Positions 1-11,596 of a DNA stretch of 64,000 nucleotides are shown here, one piece after another. This DNA comes from Emergomyces orientalis (taxonomy: Eukaryota; Ascomycota; Eurotiomycetes; Onygenales; Ajellomycetaceae): the NCBI GenBank assembly GCA_002110485.1, contig MOWL01000048.1:558001-622000 (forward strand), written 5' to 3'. A model generated the notes under the pieces. The model saw only the letters and a list, made by a program, of their open reading frames with translations, was not told the origin of the DNA and did not search any database. The number at the start of each line of letters is the position of its first letter. Within the stretch, counting starts at the first letter, position 1. The translations under genes were made by a program, and so were the position numbers.

Positions 1-562
1 GATGAACACGGTAAATGTTAATTTGAGGTAATCAAACCAAACATAACAGCGCTAGTCTTTTTTACTTTTTATGTGTACATACTGTATTTTACCTTCTTTT
101 CACTCCTTAACTAACCTTGACTATGAATCGGATGATTGTTATTTCCCCCTTTTGAACTTGGGAATATACCAGCTATGTCTAAAATGAGTTATTTTTCAAC
201 TTCTTTATTTCTAACCACATTCTGTTTGATCCTGAGAATGCGTGTGATCTAGAACGTAAAAGCTAAATTCATCGTGGGTTTCGAACCAATGTCTTGAAAT
301 ATTTTCTTTCCAGCAACCTGGCACGAAGGTAAGAGCGAGGACAAACGATAACTAGCCTGATAGCTGTGAATCAGGGGACGTAGAATGATTGCGAACCCCC
401 GGGGTATAAGACCATTGAACTAAAAATTAAAAATAAAGCGAGAATAGAACACCTTTGCCATGTATGTACAGTAGTACATTACATGTGTTTAAAATAGGAA
501 CCAAACCCAGCGGGCCGTTCCTCACCCTGCCAACAGCACGAATTACACACGTTAAAACACAT
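1..562. other. gene-free left edge
   Basis: No convincing coding exon on either strand. The stretch is AT-rich and is probably the 3' flank of the membrane-protein gene that ends at 563 on the minus strand. A copy of the dispersed palindrome-like motif (TGTACAGTAGTACA) lies near 466-478. Confidence 0.5.
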
Positions 563-2690
563 TTAAAAATATTTCCTCCCCTTCTTCAGCCTCCCAATCG
601 GCGTATCTCCCTCCGCCACAAAGGAAATATGTCCGACCTGTTCGGCAGACCGCACATCGCCCAGAATCACCTTTACATCTTTCAACAGGCGCGTCCGCAC
701 CAACCCATCATGGAATGAGCCCGCGGACACCGGCGCGTGTGGGTTATCCCGTGTATACGACGAGACAAAACCCAGGATATCCGGCGCAAGTGTGATGCGT
801 TTTAGAACGACACTAGCCAGTGCCAGAACCTGTAGCACGAGGCATATGATGAGGAACACGGCGAACCACGCGCGGTCACACTTGTACACTTCGCCAATGT
901 ATCTGACGCCGTTTGCTTCCACGGGCACGAAACAATACCATGGGGGTCGCTCAGAGGAACAGTTGCCCAATGCTTCATACGTGGCTGGGTCGGTCGGGAG
1001 GGATGTCCCGCGGTAGATCGTCGCGAAGCTGGCTTGCCAGAAGGAGTTCAGCGCTGTTTCCAGGCGTGCAGAGAGGACCTTTGGGTCCAGTTTCCACAAG
1101 TCCATGTCGATTCTGCCGCCCCGGAAGAGTAGGGAGGTGTCGTTCATCCAGCGCTCGGTGAGGGTGGCGGAGTAGAGATAATTTGTCGATTTTTCGCGGT
1201 CAGCCGCCTTAGGGAGGAAATTTAAGGTGAAATTTATGAAATGGTTTAGACCTTCGTAATTCTCTACTCGCTGAGATGGCCGCATGGCTTGGACTCGACA
1301 GGACTCAGATTTGCATTCGACTCGTGAATCGACGGCTAAGTTGCCGAGGGTGCAGTTCGACAATCCCCATGTGTGATTACCGTTCCACTTAGTCCTTGAT
1401 CCGAACAGGAATTTGGCGCGGGAGGATGTGTCGCCGCCAACCTCGTCGGTCATTGTTGGAAGTTTCTCGGCGAGGTGAACGAGCATCGAGTGTCCAGGCC
1501 CGCTGCTCCCGTTGACCATATTATATGACAGAGCAGCGAGATCTTCCTTTTCCGCGCGGATATTGTTGGCGCACTGGACGTCAAAGTGATGTGATGTTAT
1601 TGTGAACGTCATGTTACCTTGAGACATGGGCCTTCCGACGGGAAGACCTAGGAGGGAGGTAAATTCTACAGTAGAATTCCAGTCTACTGTCCGCCAATCG
1701 CTGGCGTTCTCACCAACCTTCAACGAATTTATATCTGGGATTTTGACGTTCCCCCAAAGATCCATGCCCGTTCCTGCAGTGGTTTCAGAGCCCATCAACG
1801 ACGATGTGTAGAGGGAGGTAACCAGATCTCCTGCGGTTTGTATGGCACTAGTGCCTTGCAGCGAGGTATCGCGAATCGAAAGGGGAGATAAATACCAGTT
1901 GGTGGCATTAAAAGGAACCGACTGTAACGAAGTGCTCAGGAGACGCAGTCCAGCCTGCCCCCCAACGGGAGACAGCGCCCAGACTGACATAATAACCAAC
2001 CCAATATATCCAAAATCTCTAAGTAACATCTGCCTCTCAAAAGCAGAAAAGAAGGAGTTGCTTCCAATTAGCTGTTCCAGCGTCTATTGATAAAAGTTTG
2101 TCAGCATAGGTCGGGTTCTAGGATCAAAATATAGGCATGCCATACCCCTAGCCTAATTCCTCTCTCCGCCCTAAAAGTACCATATATTCGGAAAAAATAG
2201 CCCACCAGGGCCGCGAAAATAATCGGGAAAATCGTGGGAATCAATGTCGTGGCCTCTCTAATTTGATCGCCACGTTTGCTCCTCAGGTCCCCGTCCAGCG
2301 AAGCTGCTAAAATGCCAATTACTGTTTCTCATTGTCAGCAAAGTCAAGAAGAGGCAAAAGTTGAAAAACAGGAACGTCGGAAGAGTAGACATCTTTTGAT
2401 ATGTAGCATTCCCGAGTTCAGATCAGTAAACAATACGAACCGATGAAAGTTATTGGAAGAATGGCCAAACAAAAATCCCATATCGAGCTCATTACCACAT
2501 AGCCCGGCGCTCTACTAAGCGTCACGGCATTTTGGCTCGATACCGGGTTTCCTCCTGCCAACAGGGGGTTAAAAGACGTTCGCGATCCATGATCTGGATT
2601 TGTGTGTGTGTTAATTGCACTTAGCTCAAGGTTGCTGTCCCCGGGCGTTGGAGGCGAACTGGAGTTGATAAGGTGTCTATATGATGACAT
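563..2690 (-). CDS. multi-pass glycosylated membrane protein of a Pezizomycotina-specific family, function unknown
   Basis: I join three exons: 2690-2441, 2321-2146 and 2083-563 (648 aa). The intron at 2440-2322 has a TGCTGAC branch site and the one at 2145-2084 is 62 nt; both join in phase. The start at 2690 is the first in-frame ATG; the frame is open further upstream but only from a TTG. Visible features are a hydrophobic segment around residues 70-90, a second after the conserved GDLRSKRGDQIREATTLIPT stretch, then LEQLIGSNSFFSAFERQ, then a hydrophobic WALSPVGGQ segment. A long loop rich in NxS/T sites follows, which suggests a lumenal or extracellular side. A last membrane span (FAVFLIICLVLQVLALASVV) precedes a cytosolic tail. 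I recognise the LEQL...ALSP[VL]GGQ layout from many uncharacterised fungal proteins but know no assigned function. The exact N-terminus is uncertain. Confidence 0.8.
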
Positions 2691-4492
2691 TTCGGATTCA
2701 CCACCACGGAAGTTATCCAGCTTGCTTTTAACTCCGGCATAGAATCTACTACGGGCAATGCACCTGTTTACGTAGCAGTATACAGGACAAACAAGCAACG
2801 TCAGAATAATTGTTATTGTGCTTGGAAACAACCTCCCAGGCGGGCAACACGCTAGTTTAATATTTATAGGAGGGGCCTAAGCGGGACATGGTCCGTCGCA
2901 TCACTTGCAAAAGAGTCTAAAAAATTAAAGGAAAGATTTCCGTTGAGTTGTGGAAGGGTTTCAAATGCCACGCCATGGACTTAACTAGGCGTCGTTTGAG
3001 CTCAAGGCTAAGGGATTGACCAGCCTAAACCAGCCTCCCCACGCATAGATCCGTGCTAATCAAATCAGGTTCATGCATGGAACGCGGCGAACGATTGGCG
3101 TTTGTTAGTCGTCTGGGCCGCGCTGAATATTCTGCTGAACATTTCACGCCAATCAGTGGGAGAATAGCAGCTGAGCAAATAGCCCAAGGTTCTTCCTGCA
3201 GAAAAGGCTGCGCTGGCATACAATTTTAGTTGGAGTTTTGAAGAATTGGTTATTGACTATTTTTTTTTTTCGGTCGGGTAAAACATGTCCATCGGTGACC
3301 GGGCAGTTCTCCATTTTCTTTTGCTTGGGTGTCTTTGCTTGGGGTGTGTGTTTGAGCAATCTCCACATATATTTGAGGTGTATTATATGAACTAAGGCTG
3401 TTTTTAGTATATATTGAACTTTACAAAGCTAGAATCATTAAACTTTTTATATTGCATTAACTTTTTTGTTGCTAAGAAATTAAATATCCGGAAATGCCGG
3501 TGAAGAAATAAATGTAAAGGAAACAAAATAATATTCCCGTTTTTCTTCTTCATGTAGTTGTTCTTGTTCTTTCTTAGATGGTTCTACTCTATATTACTTT
3601 TATATTAATTATAAAAAATCTCTGCGTATATTGTAGTGAAATTCAAGTGTCTCCGTTTTACTGTAGGGATGCTAAAAATACATCAAAAACCCCACACATT
3701 CAGTCTCCAAGGGCAGCTCCCAGTTTATTAATAATCCCTTTCTTAATCATTTAACCTTAAAAACAAATGAGATTGAAATTTGACTTTGCTCCCGGCTTGT
3801 TCTAGGCATGTTAGCACATACATCAGCATCGACTATTCTCGTCTATTATTATATTTTCAATTTTGCATTAAGAATGTCTATTTCTTACAGTTCTCACCTC
3901 AAAATACTAGGTCATTCTAACATGTTAGCGTGCAGCGCGTTGCGCCAGCTCCAATGGCAATGCACCAATTTGGGAACCAAGAGCACTATCCAAAAAATCA
4001 AATATCGAAAACAAAATACCGAGGAGTAACAATCTGGAGGCTTTAAATTAAACGAAATTTTGCTGCTTTCAAGAGCCAGAAAAACATACATGGGAGAGAG
4101 AAAAAGATACGGAAAAATGATTAATAGGCTCTGTCATAATTTATCAGCAGAATCGTCTCTTGACCCCTGGAAACCAAACGAAAAAAACAAGCCAAGCGCT
4201 CCTCTCTCTGATATATCTAAACAATAAATCTGAAATCAACAATATATATACCCCTAAAAGCCAAAACCGAAGGACAGGGGCAGCCCGCTACGTATGATAA
4301 AAGAACTAAAACCCTCAAACGAAGCGCTCAACAAGGCACTCAATCGCAAACGCCTGGCATCTCCACAACCCATAATTCAAAAGCCTTACGCATAGCCAAT
4401 ACAGGTGATAGCTCTAAAAACAGCCCGTCACCTGCCACGGGCTTGTATAGAAAATTAGCTGACACTAAGTTATACACATACTAAGTGTCATT
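2691..4492. other. 1.8 kb gene-free stretch upstream of the membrane protein
   Basis: AT-rich DNA with T and A runs (for example 3261-3270). Short reading frames here start with non-ATG codons or have low-complexity content, and none splices into anything recognisable. It holds the promoter side of the membrane-protein gene and the 3' side of the INCENP gene. I see no repeat or RNA gene. Confidence 0.5.
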
Positions 4493-7400
4493 CTACGGAG
4501 GTGCAAACGTCCACCCGCCATTCCTCTTCAGCCGCTCCCGCTCCGCCATATCCCATTTAATCTCATCTTGAGTCAACCCATCCGGACCACTCCAATTAGC
4601 ACTACTAGTCCGATCGCGGAACCGCTTGAACCTGTCCTTGTTATCCTTGAAGATATCTTCCATGTGCAACGGTGCAGAGGGGCCGAACACCTGCTCCCCA
4701 TCCTTGCCTTCCTGGCTAATGAGGATGTTATTTAGGTTTTCCGGTTTGGCCCAATCGGGAACGTTGTAGGGCTCTGCATCCGAATCTTCATCTTCGCTGT
4801 CTGTAAGAATTTCGGGGAGCTTTATGCTATCACCGTTCGGGTAGGCGGGAGAGGATTTGAGGATTTTCTGCGAACCTTGCGCAGGGGTTTTGTGAATGGT
4901 AGGATGGGGTGGGTTTAAGTTGTCAGCGAAGGGGATTTTGCCATTGGCAAATTTAGACATTTCCAAGGGGTGGCCGTTCCGATGCGGTTGCGATTGCATG
5001 GGCGCTGCAGGCTGGAAATGGCGGGGAGCTGGAGGGTTCTTGAAAATTGACGGGCCGGCCTGGTGGTGGGCTGGCGGGGGCTGCATTGTCGAATAGGCGT
5101 GGTTGTACATTTGCTGCTTAGGAGCCTCCTGTGTGATGTTAGAACATTCGACATTTTGGGGGACGAGAAGACATACCTTGCGAACATTGGACTGGCGTAT
5201 TGGAGGTGCCATCGCTGATCGAACTGGTGGTTCAGCAACTGCAATCTCATCATCTGTCTTTCGCCGTTTGCCATCCGCCTGGTGCACGGCGCTTCCTATT
5301 TTCCCAGCAACAGGACGCCCTGAACTTTCATCCTCAAGAGCTCTCTTTGGAGGTTTGGCTGGATTTGGAGGCGGATAGTTCACTGGACGAGCTTGCCCCT
5401 GTATACTATTCAATCTCGAAGGTCTGGAGGATGGTAGGTCATTTCGCTGAGATCCATGCAACCCAGCCTTCTCTTGGTGAAGAATAGAACCCTTTAAATT
5501 CCTTCAGTTAGGAATGATGTAATCTGGGAACAATGGGGGTTAAAAACCTACCAGATCATTCGTAGGCGTTGGTTGCTGACTGCGCTGCTGCTCTAATTTT
5601 CTTGCATTTTCTAATCGTCTCTTTTCGATTGCTTGCTTGTGGGCAAGTTTCTTGGGGTCGTCTGTTACCGACCGTTCCCGTTCTCGTCGTTCAGCCTCAG
5701 CACGGCTGGCCTGCTCTTGTCTGCGTGTCTCTTCCTGTCGACGCGATTCTTCCAGTTGAGCTGCCCGCTTCCGTTCGACTTCTCGACGCTGTTCTAGCTT
5801 CCGCTGAGCTTCACGCTGCTCCTGTCGATCTCAGTTAGTGCTAACCGCGGACTAAAAGTGTGCAAGGTATTTACCTCTTTTTTCTTCTCGGCGGCCTGTG
5901 CAGCCTTTGATTTCGAACTCGTCGTAGAGGTGGCACTTTTGAAGCTACTAGTAGATGAATTTGTCTGCATTGATAATTTGCTTCCCTTTTTGTTTGCAGC
6001 TGGTGCCGGTGCCTTAGGTGCTGGAGGCGGATTCGGGGCCGGTTCCTGGATACTGGACGAGAGAGATGAATTGGATAAGGGGATACGTTGTGATAGAGTT
6101 CCAACGCGAATAGACACCGGCTGAGGTTTTGGCTTCTGGATTTCTCTTGTGGGTCTAACAGGGCGACGGAGCTCATTCTGTTTAGGTTGATGTTGAGGTT
6201 TCGCAGGAACTGCAAATTTGTGCTCCGTTTCTCGGCTTTGTTCAGGTTCACGTACAGATTGTTGCGTTGGCGGTCTCCTGGGGCTAGATCTTGTCGCAGG
6301 GGTTTCTGAGGCCGCTGCGGTCCCTGCCGATTTGGGGGGTGGAGGGTGTTCTGGTGGGGCATTGAGTATAGTTGGTTTTTGCCTTGCCTGCTCACGAGTT
6401 TTTTGTAATTGTTCTTCCATTCGCTGTATGTCCTGACGCTCTTTCTCTTTTCGTTTCTCTTCCCTCTCTGTCGAACTCCTGGTTCGTCGTCCTTCCTGTA
6501 ATACAGGGCTTTGAATGGTAGCAGGTTGAGGTCCTTGGGAGAACATTTCTTGAAGGTTTGGGTAGAGACCGGCATGCGAACGTGTAGGCGAAGAAGACAA
6601 GGCCTCCATTTTTGCGGCTGCAGAGACACTGCCCGTACTTGTAAATAAGCCTTTGGCAGTTTTCATGATCGACTGCAATCTGGATTTGGAGGCACTCAGA
6701 GGGCCATCATCCCTTCTTGGGGAAGAAACAGGCGTCACAGTTTCCCGGTTGGACGTGGTTTTGTGATGGCTTATGGTATTTGCTCTCGGGGAAGTAATTA
6801 TCGAAGTTGAGGCTGACTTTGCATGGAAAGCACCAGTGCCGCCAAACGGCTTGGCCGCTGGAGAACGCCTCTCTGGCGATCGACTGTACATAATCCTAGA
6901 TATCCGGTCCTCTTGATTTCCAACCCGACGAAGTTGCTGGGGGGATTCGGCAGTCGCTTCTCTCGCAAAGCGGGGCTGCTGGAAATGTTGTGGAGACCTA
7001 GTTGGTGCTGTTCGGCTATCATATGTTTGAGCTTCCACGGGAGATGGTTTCCGTGGTTTATCGGCAGCAGGTTCAACTTGCGACGACAGCTCGGGATATT
7101 GAACTTGCGAAGTAGGATTGGACGCAGGGGCTGGAATTGATTTGGTACTCCTTGATGGCTGAGACTTGCCAAGCATATTAATCTTCTCGTGGAGCAGCTG
7201 TGTAGATGATTTATTATAAAGAGTCGCACCCTTCGTGGTAAGCTCGGATTCCTCACGCAGAGGAGCAGGAGCACATTCTTCAACAGGTTTCGTATTATCT
7301 TCAACATTCCCTTGTTCGGTATGTTCTTCGGGTAAAATTTGGGTTATTCTTGCGCCTCCAGTTTGGCGTCCATAATACCCACCCTGGATTGATTTGGAGG

Positions 7401-8755
7401 GGTCGATATGGCTGATCCTCGACATCCTATGCCCCCCAATGCTTCGTTTTGTTGTTAACGGCTCCCGAGCTGGTAGAGACGCAAAGCTCAAACTACTTTT
7501 ACGGATGGGAGGCCGGTCAGGAGTTGAGCCATCGGAAGGAGATCCAATGTCGTCAAAATGATGATCGAGCGTAGCATCGTGCTCATGAGTTTCCAATTCG
7601 ATTGCGTTGACCTTTTCAGGCGGTGTGGAATCAAATCTTCCTGGTATTCGAACTGGTTCCTGTAGAGGCTCAGGACGTGGGGTTGCGGCTTGTTTAGGGG
7701 CGGCAATCGGAGTCGATTCATATTCATCAATATCCATGGGCTCCACTGTGCTCTCCTTACTGGGCGCGATTTCTCTTGCGGAGTGAAAAGAAGCATCAGT
7801 TGTGCGTCGATCAACAGACGGGCTAAGATCATTACGATCACGGGGAATAACAATGGTCGAGTCTTCAAATGGTTGAGTAGCTGTTTCTACGTGTTCTGGT
7901 TCTCGTGCAGCCCATTGTGTCGTTGGATTTGGTTCTGGCTCCGGCTCTCGCGCTGGTTCTGATTCTGGCTCTGGTTCTGGTTCTGGTTCTTGTTCTTGTT
8001 CATGGTCTGGTGTTGGTTCTCGTCCTGGCTCTGGCAACGATTTTGTTTCCGGCTCTGTCTCTTTCTGTGTTTCCGAGTATACTAGATCCATTTCATCATC
8101 CTCATCGGGCATGCCGTGATATCCGGAGTCAGTATTGTAAGTAGGTTTTGTCGTCTGGTGTTGAACTGGGGACGAGTATTTTGGCTGCTCTTTCGGGGAC
8201 GGCTTGGGGGCCAATTTCGCGATTTCCTGATTAAATCGGCTAGGCGGCGCGGGGCTGTTTCTCACATTCTGTTGAGCGGCGAATATGTCGCTCAAGGGCT
8301 AGAAAGAGTCAACAATCGCGTATTATTAATAATAAACCACGATCCTCACGCAGGATGATGGAATTATATCGTGGTGAACTTACAACCCGAGTTTCTCGTG
8401 GGGTCTGATGTTTCCTAGCGGTCCTTGGAGTTTTTCCACGTAGTTTTCCTGGAGTCTTAAAAATCTCCGTTACGTTACTATCCGCATATATTAGCTACTA
8501 TGCGCCCAATTATTTATTGCCAACCCGCTATAAATCAGTACATGTAAGGGGGCTGGAAGAAAATTGGTCGTACAATTGGTTCCGATTGAAGATCTCGGCC
8601 ATGTGCTCATTCAGCCACTCCATCTCATGCTGCGCGGGATACTCGATTTCTTCCATCTCCTGGTCGACCAGCTGCTGGATATTATCCCTCTCTGCGGCGA
8701 TCCAAGCAGACGAGCCCACGGCCCTCTGCGCTTTCGTGGCACCTATAGAAGCCAT
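4493..8755 (-). CDS. INCENP: inner centromere protein INCENP/Sli15, scaffold of the chromosomal passenger complex
   Basis: Six exons: 8755-8574, 8477-8384, 8298-5875, 5821-5552, 5491-5177 and 5128-4493 (1306 aa). All junctions keep phase. The N-terminus (residues 1-90) has the conserved helix ending EWLNEHMAEIF, followed by TEIFKTPGKLRGKTPRTARK; this part of INCENP binds survivin/Bir1 and borealin and targets centromeres. Residues 93-900 are disordered and Ser/Pro-rich with an (E-P)n run. Exon 4 (about 901-955) is a charged Glu/Arg helix like the INCENP single alpha-helix. The C-terminus holds the IN-box (VPDWAKPENLNNIL ... VFGPSAPLHMEDIF, about 1217-1255), which in the family activates Aurora B/Ipl1. 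The protein ends with an unusual tail after the IN-box, closing at GGWTFAPP. It is divergent from the acyl-CoA dehydrogenase 0.9 kb away. The 48-nt intron 5176-5129 is a multiple of three without a stop. Confidence 0.93.
7903..8062 (-). repeat. Glu-Pro coding microsatellite in INCENP
   Basis: On the minus strand the codons run in alternating Glu and Pro (EPEPEPEPESEPAREPEPEP), read on the plus strand as a ggttct/ggctct series. This is an in-frame hexanucleotide-type repeat in the disordered centre of INCENP and is likely to vary in length between strains. Confidence 0.85.
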
Positions 8756-9633
8756 AATTGCGATGTAAACAACGCGACTTGAAGGGTTGATGAGGGACGC
8801 GTCCAGGGACCAAATATGGAGAGAGAAACGGGCTCAGCTAGACGAGAGAGCCTCTTGTCAATATCTTGTGGTCCGGAACTAACTGCAGCGGCATTGAGGA
8901 CACATTGGGCGTCGTGGTGAGTGGGTATCGGTTGTCTATTGATGGTTGAAGTTGAGGTTGAATGTTGTAAGTTGTCGCCAAACAAGGAAAGTCCACCAAA
9001 ACAATCCCCCCCGAGCTGACTAAACACGCTCACTAAGCCGCGGCATCACCTGACCACAACAACCCTACCTGCCAAGCCCCGAGCCCTAATTCCGTTTTGG
9101 GAAACTCTTCTTCGGCCCGAGATCAGCAACAAAAGCTAAACTAGTACTGAGTGGATGATGTATTGGTCTCTGGGAGTCCGCTCTTTGCTCTGAAATATTG
9201 ACAGACGTGGGATCTGGAGCTCTTCCGACTGCTGCTCGGCCATCCTCCAGTATCCGCCAGGTATAACGTGATAGCCTCCGCCTAGGGCAGCTAATTCTTC
9301 TATCCAGCATTTTGTTCTGTCCGCTCATGGGGTCAAAACCAACTAGCCGGGCTCGATCTCGGAACCTGCCCGAGTCAGCATTTTGTTATCTATCAGATTA
9401 TTTTTATTTAATCGACTGAGTCGCTACTTTTATTGATATTGAAATCCTTCACACTGTTCACATTGCTCCTGTTATAGGATTGCTATGAAACAAGCTCCCG
9501 ACTTAAATAATAAAGGAGCACGGCAACTTCCCTTGAACCAACCAACCAATTAGCTGACCCATTGGAACTTTGTTAACTATTTTCTCCTTTCTCTACTCTT
9601 TTCTAATAAGTACCTTTGAGCCCATCAACCACC
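8756..9633. promoter_or_regulatory. divergent intergenic region between INCENP and acyl-CoA dehydrogenase
   Basis: An 878-bp interval between two start codons pointing away from each other, so it should hold both promoters. A pyrimidine-rich stretch (about 9581-9603) lies just upstream of the dehydrogenase ATG, which itself sits in a good context (CACCATGG). Minus-strand frames at 9033-8743 and 9328-9086 are low-support and not called as genes. Confidence 0.5.
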
Positions 9634-11596
9634 ATGGCCTCGCGCCTCATCTGCCGCTCGCTCCTGAGCTGCTCCCGTCGCCAAGCTCCCAGGACAAAAA
9701 TAGCCGTGGGTCGGCAATGCCTACAAGAACGATCATTCTCTGCCTCCCCATCAAGTAGAATAATGGAACTCAGCTGCTTCTCGCAAAACCAGCTGATGGT
9801 CCGGGATGCCATAGCAAAGATCTGCTCTAACTTTTCTGATGTGTGTGGTTTCTCATTTTTCTTGGTATTTGTCGTTTGGTCAACAGATATATGTATATAT
9901 ATATATGTATAGATGGGGATCTCTCTTGATATGTCTAGCAACGGAGCTGGATTGACACAAATATTTGTAGGAGTACTGGGCTGAGCGCGATGAAACGGGA
10001 ACATACCCCCATGAGCTGCATGCGGCATTGGCCAAAGATGGCTGGATTGGAATTGCTCTCCCTGAGGAGCTGGGAGGAGCTGGACTTGGCATATCAGAAG
10101 CAACGATGATGTTACAGACAATTGCGCAGTATGCTCTTTTGCAATTCGGGTTTGACCTTTTTGGCAAAAATCGCTAACCAGGTACAAATAGGAGCGGTGC
10201 TGGTCTTGCTGGCGCACAATCAATCCATGCCAATGTTTACGCTACTCAGGTATGCATATACCATGTACCGGGGAATTTACATTCCTCTTTGGCCGGCTGG
10301 TAATGTTAACATAACCGCAAATATCTAGCCCGTTGCCAAGTTCGCTACGGAAGAACAAAGACAGCGGATGTTGCCCAAGTTGATAGCTGGGGATTACAGA
10401 GTTTGTTTTGGAGTGTAAGACACCAGTCCGTGCCTGACAAGATATCTTATCGGATTTACAGTCTGACCAAGAGATAAACCAGCACGGAACCAAACACGGG
10501 ACTCGACACTCTGAAACTCCGTACTGAGGCCATCAAGGACGGAGACTCGTACAGGGTATCCGGACAGAAAATGTAAATCAACATACCATTGCGCTAGTAA
10601 CCCAATCCCCCAAAAACTAATTTCCACCCTCTCCAGTTGGATATCCTCCGCCCAAGTCGCCAGGCGAATGGTCCTCCTCGCTCGCACTACGCCGCTCGAG
10701 GAAGTCAAGAAGCCATCCGAGGGCCTCTCTCTATTCTTCATCGATTTCGACAAGCACGCGCCCGGCCTGGACCTGCGCACGATTAAGAAGATGGGCGGCC
10801 GCGCCGTTGACGCGAACGAGGTCTTCTTCGACAACTACCACATCCCCGCGGACACACTCATCGGCAATGAAGGGGATGGATTTAAAATCGTAAGCCCTGG
10901 CCCTAACCCCCAAAACTCCCTCTTCCCCTCCCCCACCCCGGGCCACATAAAAACAAAAAGTGTATACCGCTATATCACCTCCTAACCAAACCCCCCCAGG
11001 TCCTCCACGGCATGAACGCCGAGCGCTGTCTCCTGGCCGGCGAAGCGCTGGGATTAGGCTACATCGCCCTCGAAAAAGCCGCCAAATACGCCAAGGAGCG
11101 CGTCGTCTTTGGCCGGCCCATCGGCCAGAACCAGGGCATCTCACACCCGCTCGCAGACGCCTACATGAACCTCGAAGCGGCGAAACTGGCCACATACCAT
11201 GCTACGAAGCTGTATGATGCCAGCAAGACTGATAGGTCTATTACGCAGAAGGCGGTTGGGGTTGCATGTAATTCGGCAAAGTATCTCGCGGCAGAGGCGG
11301 CGTTTAAGGCGTGTGAGAGGGCGGTGAGTTGCGCTTCCTTTTATTTTTTGCTTCACTTTTTATTCTACTAATAGGGTATTTTAGGTGCTTGCGCATGGCG
11401 GGATGGGGTATGCACAGGAATATCATGTTGAGCGATATCTAAGGGAATGCTTTGTGCCGCGGATTGCGCCTGTCAGCCGGGTGAGTATTTTCCAGTATAT
11501 GTGATGTTTTTGAGGGGCTATAAGCTGACAGTTGATTAGGAGATGATCATGAACTATGTCAGTGAGAAGGTGCTGGATCTGCCTCGTAGCTATTAA
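9634..11596 (+). CDS. acyl-CoA dehydrogenase, probably mitochondrial
   Basis: Nine exons, all in phase: 9634-9840, 9971-10128, 10192-10249, 10329-10414, 10483-10572, 10637-10889, 11000-11323, 11385-11480 and 11540-11596 (442 aa). The flavoenzyme family makes the alpha-beta double bond in acyl-CoAs and passes electrons to ETF. The first about 40 residues are Arg/Ser-rich with almost no acid (MASRLICRSLLSCSRRQ), like a mitochondrial presequence. The middle holds GVTEPNTGLDTLKL and WISSAQVARR, the FAD/substrate-binding beta domain. The C-terminal helical domain holds FGRPIGQNQGI and GGMGYAQEYHVERYLRE. The usual C-terminal YEGT glutamate is replaced by APVS; Glu292 (in MNAER) lies where isovaleryl- and long-chain enzymes keep their base. 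Substrate cannot be told from sequence. CACCATGG surrounds the start. Confidence 0.93.

Noticed and set aside
7488..8358. Plus- and minus-strand frames in other registers across INCENP (for example a Val/Leu repeat frame at 7905-8144)
   Set aside because: They are register shadows of the Glu-Pro repeat and neighbouring INCENP coding sequence.
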